The position numbers and the translations under genes were made by a program. Shown here piece after piece: positions 33,109 to 40,226 of a stretch of 64,000 bases of DNA; the stretch's first letter is position 1; the number at the start of each line of letters is the position of its first letter. Below the pieces are notes generated by a model. The model saw only the letters and a list, made by a program, of their open reading frames with translations, was not told the origin of the DNA and ran no database searches. Source of the DNA: Hymenobacter crusticola. Lineage in GTDB: Bacteria; Bacteroidota; Bacteroidia; Cytophagales; Hymenobacteraceae. Where the stretch lies: assembly GCF_002154225.1 (NCBI RefSeq), contig NZ_MTSE01000003.1, forward strand, positions 620,001 to 684,000. Direction: 5' to 3'.

Positions 33109-33858
33109 CTAGGCCTTTTTGGCGGCTTCGTAGCGCTTGCCAGCCTCCGACCAGTTTACTACGTTCCAGTAGGCTTTCACGTAGTCGGGACGCTTATTTT
33201 GGTACTTGAGATAATAGGCGTGTTCCCACACATCAAGGCCAAGCACCGGCGTACCGCGCTGGATACCCGGCAGGTCCATGAGCGGATTATCCTGGTTGGG
33301 CGTACTGGTAACGGCTAGCTTGCTGGCTTTGGAATCGTAGATGAGCCAGGCCCAACCGGAGCCGAAGCGCCCCGTAGCGGCCTTGGTAAATTCTTCGTTG
33401 AATTTCTCGAAGGAGCCAAAATCCTTGTTGATGGCCGTGGCTAGTTCGCCCGTAGGCTTGCCGCCGGCTTTCGGAGCGAGTAGCTGCCAAAAAAACGAGT
33501 GATTCCAGTGGCCCCCAGCATTATTACGAATGACATCGGGCTGCTTGCTGGCTGAGGCGAGCAGCTGAGCTAGGCTCATTTTTTCCTCGGGCTTGCCCGT
33601 CACGGCCTCGTTCAGCTTCGAAACGTAGGTTTTGTGGTGGGCGTCGTGGTGAATTTCCATGGTGCGCGCGTCGATGTGCGGCTCCAGGGCATTAAAGGCA
33701 TAAGGCAAGGCCGGCAAGGTAAATGGACCGTCGGCAATGGGTGTGGCGCGGGCTTCGCGCAAAAGCTGCTCGTCGTGGACGCGAGCAAATATGGCTGGAC
33801 TCAACAAGGCACCTGCCATGGTTAGCAGCCCGTTTTTCAGAAAATCTCGTTTCAGCAT
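33109..33858 (-). CDS. Exported Fe/Mn superoxide dismutase
   Basis: A 249-residue superoxide dismutase that converts superoxide to hydrogen peroxide and oxygen. Metal ligands are visible: histidine in [13 protein letters not shown] near residue 70, histidine in [10 protein letters not shown], and aspartate and histidine in [19 protein letters not shown]. Unlike cytoplasmic enzymes it has about 45 extra N-terminal residues with a signal-like sequence [22 protein letters not shown]. The K-R-D-F-L-K pattern resembles a twin-arginine signal with K in place of one R. Periplasmic location is inferred. It is divergent from a nitroreductase gene across a 264-bp promoter region with two palindromes. 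Confidence 0.93.
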   Translation of the reverse strand: MLKRDFLKNGLLTMAGALLSPAIFARVHDEQLLREARATPIADGPFTLPALPYAFNALEPHIDARTMEIHHDAHHKTYVSKLNEAVTGKPEEKMSLAQLLASASKQPDVIRNNAGGHWNHSFFWQLLAPKAGGKPTGELATAINKDFGSFEKFNEEFTKAATGRFGSGWAWLIYDSKASKLAVTSTPNQDNPLMDLPGIQRGTPVLGLDVWEHAYYLKYQNKRPDYVKAYWNVVNWSEAGKRYEAAKKA

Positions 33859-34002
33859 GAACGTAAGAGGAAAAGAGAATCAAGACAAGCAGAACACTTG
33901 CTTCTGCTCTCTACGCGAAAAGGACCGATAGAGGCTAGGATTTCTGCAAACACAAGCCATGTAGCGCAGTTTCCAGAAAAATATTTCATATAACACGAAA
34001 CT

Positions 34003-34014
34003 ATGTATGTACAT
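34003..34014. promoter_or_regulatory. Operator candidate ATGTATGTACAT
   Basis: This is identical to the site at 28552-28563. It lies three bases from the second palindrome at 34018, so the two sites are 15 bp apart start to start. Confidence 0.6.
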
Positions 34015-34017
34015 TTA

Positions 34018-34029
34018 ATGTATATACAT
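34018..34029. promoter_or_regulatory. Operator candidate ATGTATATACAT
   Basis: A perfect palindrome identical to 28606-28617, directly abutting the -7 box at 34030. Binding here would overlap the promoter of the nitroreductase gene. Confidence 0.6.
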
Positions 34030-34037
34030 TATATTTG
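34030..34037 (+). promoter_or_regulatory. Bacteroidota -7 element
   Basis: TATATTTG matches TAnnTTTG and lies 85 bp before the nitroreductase start. Confidence 0.45.
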
Positions 34038-34122
34038 CCTAGTGATTCCTTAGTGCATCACTTCTCCTTTAGAAATCACGGTTTACTTAGCAGCCCTTCA
34101 CCATTTGGGGCCTCTTTTTAAT

Positions 34123-34698
34123 ATGGAAACATCCACTTCATATCCCGTGCACGAACTGATCCGTCAACGCTGGAGCCCGCGTGCCTTTTCGGCGCAACCG
34201 GTAGCGCCAGAAGCGTTGGAGCAAGTGTTGGAAGCTGCCTCCTGGGCCTTTAGCGCCATGAACGAGCAGCCTTGGCGTTATATCTACGCCCACAAAGCAG
34301 ACACGGAAGCTTTTGAACGCTTGGTAAGCTGCTTGTTGCCAGCTAACCAAGCTTGGGCTAAGCATGCTCCTGTGTTGATGCTCTCGCTCGTGAAAACGCA
34401 CTACGATAACGGGCAGCCGAACCGCACCGCTATGCACGACGTGGGGGCCGCCAACGCCAACTTGTTTCTAGAAGCCACGGCCCTAGGTTTGCACGGCCAC
34501 GTACTAGGCGGTTTCGACATCGCTCGTACCCGCGAGGTGTTCAACCTCCCCGAAGGCTTGGAGCCAGTTGCCTTCATTGCCCTAGGGTATGTGGGAACTC
34601 CCGACCAATTGGATGAGCCTTTCCGCACCCGCGAAACGGCACAACGCAAACGCAAGGCGCTAGCTGAATTTGCTTTCCGCAACCAGTTTCCTGACTAA
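34123..34698 (+). CDS. Nitroreductase family protein
   Basis: An FMN-dependent oxidoreductase of 191 residues. It begins with the family helix and loop VHELIRQRWSPRAFS, where the R-W-S-P-R-A-F segment binds FMN phosphate, and continues EQVLEAASWAFSAMNEQPWRYIYA (S-x-x-N-x-Q-P-W/R motif). The later segment HDVGAANANLFLEATALGLHGHVLGGFD is the dimer and FMN region, and the final FIALGYVG is the usual closing motif. The natural substrate is unknown; such enzymes reduce nitroaromatics, quinones or enones. The start at 34123 is preferred over an ATG six codons upstream. Two ATGTATRTACAT sites in its promoter suggest specific regulation, possibly redox-linked. Confidence 0.9.
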   Translation: METSTSYPVHELIRQRWSPRAFSAQPVAPEALEQVLEAASWAFSAMNEQPWRYIYAHKADTEAFERLVSCLLPANQAWAKHAPVLMLSLVKTHYDNGQPNRTAMHDVGAANANLFLEATALGLHGHVLGGFDIARTREVFNLPEGLEPVAFIALGYVGTPDQLDEPFRTRETAQRKRKALAEFAFRNQFPD

Positions 34699-34718
34699 CC
34701 GCCCCGATAAAGCTTCTT

Positions 34719-34775
34719 GTCAGGAAAGCGAAAGCCCCGCCTAGGAATCCTAGGCGGGGCTTTCGCTTTCCTGAC
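34719..34775. terminator. Perfect 28-bp palindrome, two-way terminator
   Basis: Arms 34719-34746 and 34748-34775 are exact complements with one base between them. It lies 20 bp past the nitroreductase stop and faces the convergent glycerol operon. Confidence 0.85.
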
Positions 34776-34861
34776 ATATAGGTTATCAATCCATTGCTAA
34801 ACATTACTCTGAGTAGCTCATCGCGCTACCTAGGTACTGAGCCTGCATTTAGGTTGAGGCC

Positions 34862-35590
34862 TTATAGCTGCCCATATAGCACCGCCGCCAGCACGGCTCC
34901 CATCAGTGGGCCAACTACCGGTATCCAGGCGTAGCCCCATTCACTCGAGCCTTTCCCGCGGATCGGGAGCAGCGCGTGGGCTAGGCGCGGAGCTAGGTCG
35001 CGGGCGGGGTTTATCGCGTAGCCCGTAGTGCCCCCCAAGCCCAGCCCAATCACCCACACCACCAGGGCCACCGGCAAGGCCCCTACTGAGCCCAGTCCGA
35101 CGGGGGTATGGGTCGGCGTGATTTCGGCTCCAGCAATGTAAAACACGGCCAGCACCAGCACCAAAGTGCCAATGACTTCATTTAGCAAGTTGAGCGGATG
35201 GTTGCGGATGGCAGGGCCAGTGCAGAACACGGCTAGCTTTAACCCCGCTTCTGCGGTGCGGTCGAAGTGGTCTTTGTAGAGCACCCACACGAGCACGGCA
35301 CCTACGAAACCGCCCGCAAGCTGCGCGCCTATATACTTAGGTACCAGCGCCCAGGCGAACTTACCCGCCACGGCCAGCCCCACCGTTACGGCCGGACTCA
35401 GATGGGCCCCGCTAGCAGGGCCGGCAATCACTACGCCCACAAAAACCGCCAAGGCCCAAGCCGTGGTGATTACCATCCAGCCGCTGTTATGACCTTTCGT
35501 ATCAGTCAGCACCACGTTGGCCACCACCCCATCCCCCAACAAAATCAGCACTGCCGTACCGATGAACTCTGCGACAACAGGACTCATCAT
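34862..35590 (-). CDS. glpF: Glycerol uptake facilitator (aquaporin family)
   Basis: A 242-residue inner-membrane channel of the MIP family with six helices and two half-helices, for glycerol entry. The second pore motif is NPARDLAPR, with the D after NPAR that marks aquaglyceroporins. The first motif, normally NPA, reads SPA here ([10 protein letters not shown], serine 65). The start at 35590 ([11 protein letters not shown]) overlaps the glpK stop by four bases (ATGA), giving translational coupling. It is the last gene of glpD-glpK-glpF. The family and context are certain; the effect of the N-to-S change is not known. Confidence 0.94.
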   Translation of the reverse strand: MMSPVVAEFIGTAVLILLGDGVVANVVLTDTKGHNSGWMVITTAWALAVFVGVVIAGPASGAHLSPAVTVGLAVAGKFAWALVPKYIGAQLAGGFVGAVLVWVLYKDHFDRTAEAGLKLAVFCTGPAIRNHPLNLLNEVIGTLVLVLAVFYIAGAEITPTHTPVGLGSVGALPVALVVWVIGLGLGGTTGYAINPARDLAPRLAHALLPIRGKGSSEWGYAWIPVVGPLMGAVLAAVLYGQL

Positions 35591-37152
35591 TGCACATCGG
35601 CCGTTGCGGATTCTACCATGGGTTCGGGCGCTACGGGGGCAAGCTTGGATGCCGGCTGCGGCACTTTCGACCACACCTGCAACGCGCGCACAGCCCGGTC
35701 CCAGTTCTCGAGTCCTTCGTCAATACCAGCCCGGTTGGCCTTGGGGTTGTAGGTTGTTTCTGAATGACCTAGGGCTTGAATCTCGGCGAAGCTTTTCCAG
35801 TAGCCGACAGCTAGGCCCGCTAGGTAGGCGGCCCCAAGCGCGGTGGTTTCGGCCATGCGTGGCCGTACTACTTTGGTATTCAGCACGTCGGCCTGAAACT
35901 GCATCAGCATTTCGTTGATGGTTGCACCACCGTCGACGCGCAACTCGGCGATGGGCAGGCCGGAGTCGGCTTCCATGGCTTTGAGCACGTCGCGGGTTTG
36001 GTAGGCAATGGCTTCCAGAGCGGCCCGGGCAATGTGCGCCGCTTTGGTAGCGCGCGACATGCCGAAGATCACGCCGCGTGCGTAGGGGTCCCAGTGCGGC
36101 GCCCCTAGGCCAGCAAACGCCGGCACGAAGTACACGCCCTCCGAGCTACTGACTTGCTTGGCTAGCTGCTCGACCTGCGATGAGGTTTTGATGATCCCGA
36201 GGTTGTCGCGCAGCCACTGCACTACGGCCCCGGCAATGAAAATGCTGCCTTCTAGCGCGTACTGCACCTTGCCATCAATCTTCCAGGCCAGGGTAGTCAG
36301 CAGGTTATTTTGCGAAGCCCTGGGTTCCGGACCGATGTTCATCAGCATGAAGCAGCCGGTACCGTAGGTGCTTTTTACCATGCCTGGGTTAATGCATTGT
36401 TGCCCGAACAAGGCCGCCTGCTGGTCGCCGGCAATGCCGGCAATCGGGATTTTGGAGGCAAAAATGGTTGTTTTGGTTTCGCCGTATACCTCGCTCGACT
36501 GCCGCACCTCGGGCAACATACTGCGCGGAATGTCGAACAGGGCCAGCAGTTCGTCGTCCCAGGTCAAAGAATGAATGTTAAAGAGCATGGTGCGCGAGGC
36601 GTTGGTCACGTCGGTGACGTGCAATTCGCCCTGGGTGAAGTTCCAGATCAGCCAACTATCCACGGTGCCAAAAGCTAGCTTACCAGCTTCGGCCTTCTTG
36701 CGGGCGCCCTTCACGTTATCCAGGATCCAGCGCACTTTGCTGGCCGAGAAATAAGCGTCGAGCAACAAGCCTGTCTTGTTCCGAATCATTTCCTCTTGCC
36801 CTTCCGCCCGCAACTGGTCGCAGTACTCGGCCGTGCGACGGTCTTGCCACACAATAGCATTGTACACCGGCTTGCCTGTTTTGCGGTTCCATACTACCAC
36901 CGTCTCACGCTGGTTGGTGATGCCAATGGCGGCGATGTTGCTCCCGTTGTGCCCGGTCTTCACCGTGGCCTCCGCCGCCACACCTGCCTGCGTCGACCAG
37001 ATTTCCAGCGGATCATGCTCCACCCACCCTGGCTTGGGAAAGATCTGCGTGAATTCCTTCTGCGCCTGCGAAACGATGTGTCCCTTCTGATCGAAGAGAA
37101 TGGCGCGGGAGCTGGTCGTGCCCTGGTCGAGGGCGAGGATGAACTGCTGCAT
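35587..37152 (-). CDS. glpK: Glycerol kinase
   Basis: A 521-residue cytoplasmic kinase of the FGGY family that phosphorylates glycerol to sn-glycerol-3-phosphate with ATP. The first phosphate-binding loop is [16 protein letters not shown] (residues 7-22). Further hallmarks are [43 protein letters not shown], and the signature region near [22 protein letters not shown]. The C-terminus carries a short tail rich in V, A and P after residue 495. The start at 37152 gives the family N-terminus; the frame above it runs into an inverted repeat. It lies between glpD and glpF on the minus strand. Confidence 0.97.
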   Translation of the reverse strand: MQQFILALDQGTTSSRAILFDQKGHIVSQAQKEFTQIFPKPGWVEHDPLEIWSTQAGVAAEATVKTGHNGSNIAAIGITNQRETVVVWNRKTGKPVYNAIVWQDRRTAEYCDQLRAEGQEEMIRNKTGLLLDAYFSASKVRWILDNVKGARKKAEAGKLAFGTVDSWLIWNFTQGELHVTDVTNASRTMLFNIHSLTWDDELLALFDIPRSMLPEVRQSSEVYGETKTTIFASKIPIAGIAGDQQAALFGQQCINPGMVKSTYGTGCFMLMNIGPEPRASQNNLLTTLAWKIDGKVQYALEGSIFIAGAVVQWLRDNLGIIKTSSQVEQLAKQVSSSEGVYFVPAFAGLGAPHWDPYARGVIFGMSRATKAAHIARAALEAIAYQTRDVLKAMEADSGLPIAELRVDGGATINEMLMQFQADVLNTKVVRPRMAETTALGAAYLAGLAVGYWKSFAEIQALGHSETTYNPKANRAGIDEGLENWDRAVRALQVWSKVPQPASKLAPVAPEPMVESATADVQ

Positions 37153-37184
37153 AGAGAGTAACTGAGTGGCTAAGTAGCTTCGCT

Positions 37185-37262
37185 CCAAGTAGCTGAGCAG
37201 GTGAGTGAATGAGTAATGACGTTCAACGGTTTACTCAGCTACTCACCTGCTCAGCTACTTGG
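37185..37262. repeat. Imperfect inverted repeat, word-like stem (copy B)
   Basis: Arms 37185-37216 and 37231-37262 pair over 32 bp with three adjacent mismatches. The loop and its edge read ATGACGTTCAACGGT, nearly the loop of copy A (5584-5659) but in the opposite orientation to its gene. AGAGTAACTGAG lies beside the glpK start, as beside hlyD. It is between glpD and glpK. Confidence 0.75.
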
Positions 37263-37313
37263 TGGGGCTTAAAACTAAAACGTTTGCGGTAATATACACG
37301 GAAGAAAAAGCGG

Positions 37314-38939
37314 CTACGCTTTTTCTGTGACGAGGACAGGTTGGGGCTGCGGCTGGAGTAAGTAGTTTTGCGCCAAAGCGCGAAACTGCGTCACTTGTTC
37401 CTGCTCCCAACGGGCATCGTGGCCTAGCTCCTGCGCGAGCAATGCGGCTACCTCTGGAGCCATCCGAATAGCAGCTTCGGCATCCAGAAACAGCACCCGT
37501 ACCCGGCGCGCTAACACGTCTTCCACGGTGCGGGCCATTTCGTAGCGGGCCGCCCACACCACTTCGGCCTTCAGGAACTCCAACGATTCATCTAGCTTCT
37601 CGGCTAGCTCCGGCTGGGCGGCCATGAGTTGCTGCAAAGCGGGCTGATCGGTGCCGTACACGTAGAGGTGGTTGCTGCGGTCGGTGGTTTCTTGGGCGCC
37701 GTGGATAGCTAGGTGAGCCGTTTGGCTTGTCGCCGCAGGCAGTTTCCCGAGGGCAATAGCCTTATCAACCGTGTCTTGGCCCATGCGGCGGTAGGTGGTC
37801 CATTTGCCGCCAGTGATGGTGATGAGCCCTGCTTCCGAAACCAGAATCTTGTGGCTGCGCGAAATCTCCTTGGTTTTGGCCGAATCGCCCTGTGGTGCCG
37901 CCAACGGGCGCAAGCCAGCGAAAATGCTGAGCGCATCGCTACGCTTCGGGGCACGGGTGAGGTAACGAGCAGCCGTGCGCAGGATGAACTCGATTTCCTC
38001 TTCCAAGGCTTTCGGCTCCTGGCTGTGCTCGTTCAGGGGCGTGTCGGTGGTACCGAGCACCACGCGGTTGTGCCACGGCACGGCGAAGAGCACCCGACCG
38101 TCGTCGGTCTTTGGAATCATGATAGCGTCGTCGCCGGGCAAAAAGGACTTGTCGAGCACAATATGCACGCCCTGGCTTGGTCGCACCAGCTTCTTGGCAC
38201 CGGGCTTATCCATCTGCAGGATTTCATCGACAAAAATACCAGTAGCATTCACGATTGCTTTGGCGGGCAGTTCGTAGGTGATGCCGGTTTCCTGGTCGGC
38301 CGCTCGTACGCCCGAAATGTTGCCGTGCGCATCCTTCAGCAAGCCCCGTACGTCGAAATGGTTGAGCAGCGTGCCACCCTGTTCGATGGCCGTTTGGGCA
38401 AGGTTGATGGCTAGGCGCGCATCATCGAACTGTCCATCGTGGTAGAGCACGCCCCCTTTGAGCCCTTCCGTTTTGATGTTGCGGAGGCGCTGCACGGTTT
38501 CTTTTTTACTCAGATGCACGGAGGAACCTAGGCTTAGCTTGCCCGCCAGCAAATCGTACATGGTGAGGCCAATGGTATAGAATGCCCCGCCCCACCACTC
38601 GTAGTTCGGAATGATAAAGTCTTGGTTTTTAACTAAGTGTGGCGCATTTTTGAGAAGCAAGCCGCGCTCATACAAGGCTTCGCGCACCAAGGCAATGTCG
38701 CCCTGAGCTAGGTAGCGCACCCCGCCATGCACCAGCTTGGTGCTGCGGCTAGAAGTACCCTTGGCATAGTCAACTTGCTCCAACAGCAGCGTCTTGTAGC
38801 CCCGGCTGATGGCGTCCAGCGCTACCCCTAGGCCCGTTGCGCCGCCCCCAATCACGATCAGATCCCACGTGAACTGGCTTTCCAACTGCTGCAAAAGAGC
38901 TTCGCGGCGAAAGGAAACGGTTGGCTTATCGTTGCGCAT
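37314..38939 (-). CDS. glpD: FAD-dependent glycerol-3-phosphate dehydrogenase
   Basis: A 541-residue flavoprotein that oxidises glycerol-3-phosphate to dihydroxyacetone phosphate and passes electrons to the quinone pool at the inner membrane. The FAD motif IVIGGGATGLGVALDAISRG is at residues 28-47, followed by LLLEQVDYAKGTSSRSTKLVHGGVRYLAQ, a strong family signature. FAVPWHNRVVLGTTDTPL and TITGGKWTTYRRMGQD are present in the middle, and the C-terminal domain (EVVWAARYEMARTVEDVLARRVR) closes the protein. It is the first gene of glpD-glpK-glpF and is divergent from a DeoR-type regulator; ACGAAAC repeats lie 50-66 bp upstream of its start. Confidence 0.96.
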   Translation of the reverse strand: MRNDKPTVSFRREALLQQLESQFTWDLIVIGGGATGLGVALDAISRGYKTLLLEQVDYAKGTSSRSTKLVHGGVRYLAQGDIALVREALYERGLLLKNAPHLVKNQDFIIPNYEWWGGAFYTIGLTMYDLLAGKLSLGSSVHLSKKETVQRLRNIKTEGLKGGVLYHDGQFDDARLAINLAQTAIEQGGTLLNHFDVRGLLKDAHGNISGVRAADQETGITYELPAKAIVNATGIFVDEILQMDKPGAKKLVRPSQGVHIVLDKSFLPGDDAIMIPKTDDGRVLFAVPWHNRVVLGTTDTPLNEHSQEPKALEEEIEFILRTAARYLTRAPKRSDALSIFAGLRPLAAPQGDSAKTKEISRSHKILVSEAGLITITGGKWTTYRRMGQDTVDKAIALGKLPAATSQTAHLAIHGAQETTDRSNHLYVYGTDQPALQQLMAAQPELAEKLDESLEFLKAEVVWAARYEMARTVEDVLARRVRVLFLDAEAAIRMAPEVAALLAQELGHDARWEQEQVTQFRALAQNYLLQPQPQPVLVTEKA

Positions 38940-38988
38940 AGCGTTAATCTGTTTTAATTAATTTCATTTGCTGTTATAAAGATGTAAA

Positions 38989-39005
38989 ACGAAACTAAAC
39001 GAAAC
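38989..39005. promoter_or_regulatory. ACGAAAC direct repeats in the glpD promoter
   Basis: ACGAAAC occurs at 38989-38995 and 38999-39005, ten bases apart, with an inverted GTTTCAT at 39008-39014. DeoR-family regulators are known to bind such TTTC/GAAA direct repeats. This cluster is close to glpD. Confidence 0.6.
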
Positions 39006-39109
39006 AAGTTTCATTTTGCTTTTTTCACTTTCTACTGCTTAATACTCACTTAGAAGATTATACAACGATGGAATGATGTTTCTTAGGAAGGAGGTACTCC
39101 ACCTGATAA

Positions 39110-39138
39110 GTTTCGTATTGTTTCGCACCAGGTTTCGT
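39110..39138. promoter_or_regulatory. GTTTCGY repeats in the regulator promoter
   Basis: GTTTCGT at 39110-39116, GTTTCGC at 39120-39126 and GTTTCGT at 39132-39138 are spaced 10 and 12 bp. They are the reverse complement of the glpD-side heptamers and probably bind the same DeoR-type protein. Confidence 0.6.
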
Positions 39139-39236
39139 GCGGAAGAGTGTCTCGCTGCTTAGTTCCATGCACCTCTAGTAACTATAGGCCAGGTGTAAAG
39201 TGGTGTTGGCAAAGCCGAATTGGATACTTTTACCCG

Positions 39237-40004
39237 ATGAATCCTCCTAGCATGAAACGGCACCAACTCATTCTGCAGCGCTTGCAGGAGCAAAAGCACG
39301 TAGAAGTTCCAGACCTCTGCGAGGCGCTGAATGTCTCGGCCGTCACGATTCGAAAGGACCTGAGGCTGCTGGAAGAGAAAGGCTTGCTTTTCCGCACCCA
39401 CGGCGGCGCGGCCCTCGAAAATCCGTATATCAAGGATCGGCCGGTGAATGAGAAAGAGCGACTCAACGTGGAGGAAAAGCTAGGTATTGCGCACGCGGCG
39501 GCGCAGCTACTCGGCGCGCAAGAGGCCGTCATTATGGCCTCAGGCACTACGCTGGTTGCGCTGGCCCGGGCTATTCCACCGCACTTACCCCTGACGGTCA
39601 TTACCTCGGCGCTCAATGTGGGACTGGAACTCGTGCAGCGCCCCGAGATTGAAGTAATGCAGCTAGGTGGTTATCTGCGCCATAGCTCGTCTTCCGTCAC
39701 TGGCCCCCACGCCGAGCAGGTGCTGGCCGATGTGTCGTGCAGCAAGTTATTTTTGGGCGTGGATGGTCTCGACCTAGACTTTGGCCTGACGACTACCAAC
39801 ATCAGCGAGGCTCGCCTAAACCAGGCCATGATGCGCGCGGCCCAAGAAACGATCGTGTTGGCCGACTCTTCTAAGTTTGGCAAGCGTGGCTTCGGTCGTA
39901 TTTGTGGCCTGGATCAGATTCACCGCGTCATTACCGACAAAGGCATTGCCGACCAAGACGCAAAACGGCTGGAAGAGCAAGGCATCGCGCTGACTATCGT
40001 TTAG
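39237..40004 (+). CDS. DeoR/GlpR-family transcriptional regulator
   Basis: A 255-residue repressor. The N-terminal winged helix (QLILQRLQEQKHVEVPDLCEALNVSAVTIRKDLRLLEEKGLLFRTHGG in outline) has the DeoR signature with V-T-I-R-K-D-L in the recognition helix. The C-terminal sugar-phosphate-binding domain has VIMASGTTLVALARAI, TVITSALNVGLEL, LGGYLRHSSSSVTGP and FLGVDGLDLDFGLTT, as in GlpR-type proteins. Divergence from glpD and heptamer repeats in the shared gap support control of the glp genes, probably relieved by glycerol-3-phosphate. A second ATG at 39252 may be the real start. Confidence 0.92.
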   Translation: MNPPSMKRHQLILQRLQEQKHVEVPDLCEALNVSAVTIRKDLRLLEEKGLLFRTHGGAALENPYIKDRPVNEKERLNVEEKLGIAHAAAQLLGAQEAVIMASGTTLVALARAIPPHLPLTVITSALNVGLELVQRPEIEVMQLGGYLRHSSSSVTGPHAEQVLADVSCSKLFLGVDGLDLDFGLTTTNISEARLNQAMMRAAQETIVLADSSKFGKRGFGRICGLDQIHRVITDKGIADQDAKRLEEQGIALTIV

Positions 40005-40226
40005 CCAGCCGCCCTGCCTAATATACGCTATATAACCATTGCACTACCCTAGGGGCTTTACTCCTCGAAAGTTCATGGCTCACCTGGCAAGAGTATTGCG
40101 GCAGGGTTCAACAAAATCTCGGAACTTAGCACCTGCCCAGCGCGCTTGCTGCGTTCAGCAGAAAAACGCCGGGTCGGAGCCTGTGCCATTGCCGGTACAG
40201 CACGCGCACGTATTTCGCTACTCCTT

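Noticed and set aside
39086..39100. AAGGAGGT-containing sequence resembling the 3' end of 16S rRNA
   Set aside because: Only about eight bases match and no rRNA sequence surrounds it; it lies in the glpD/regulator promoter gap.
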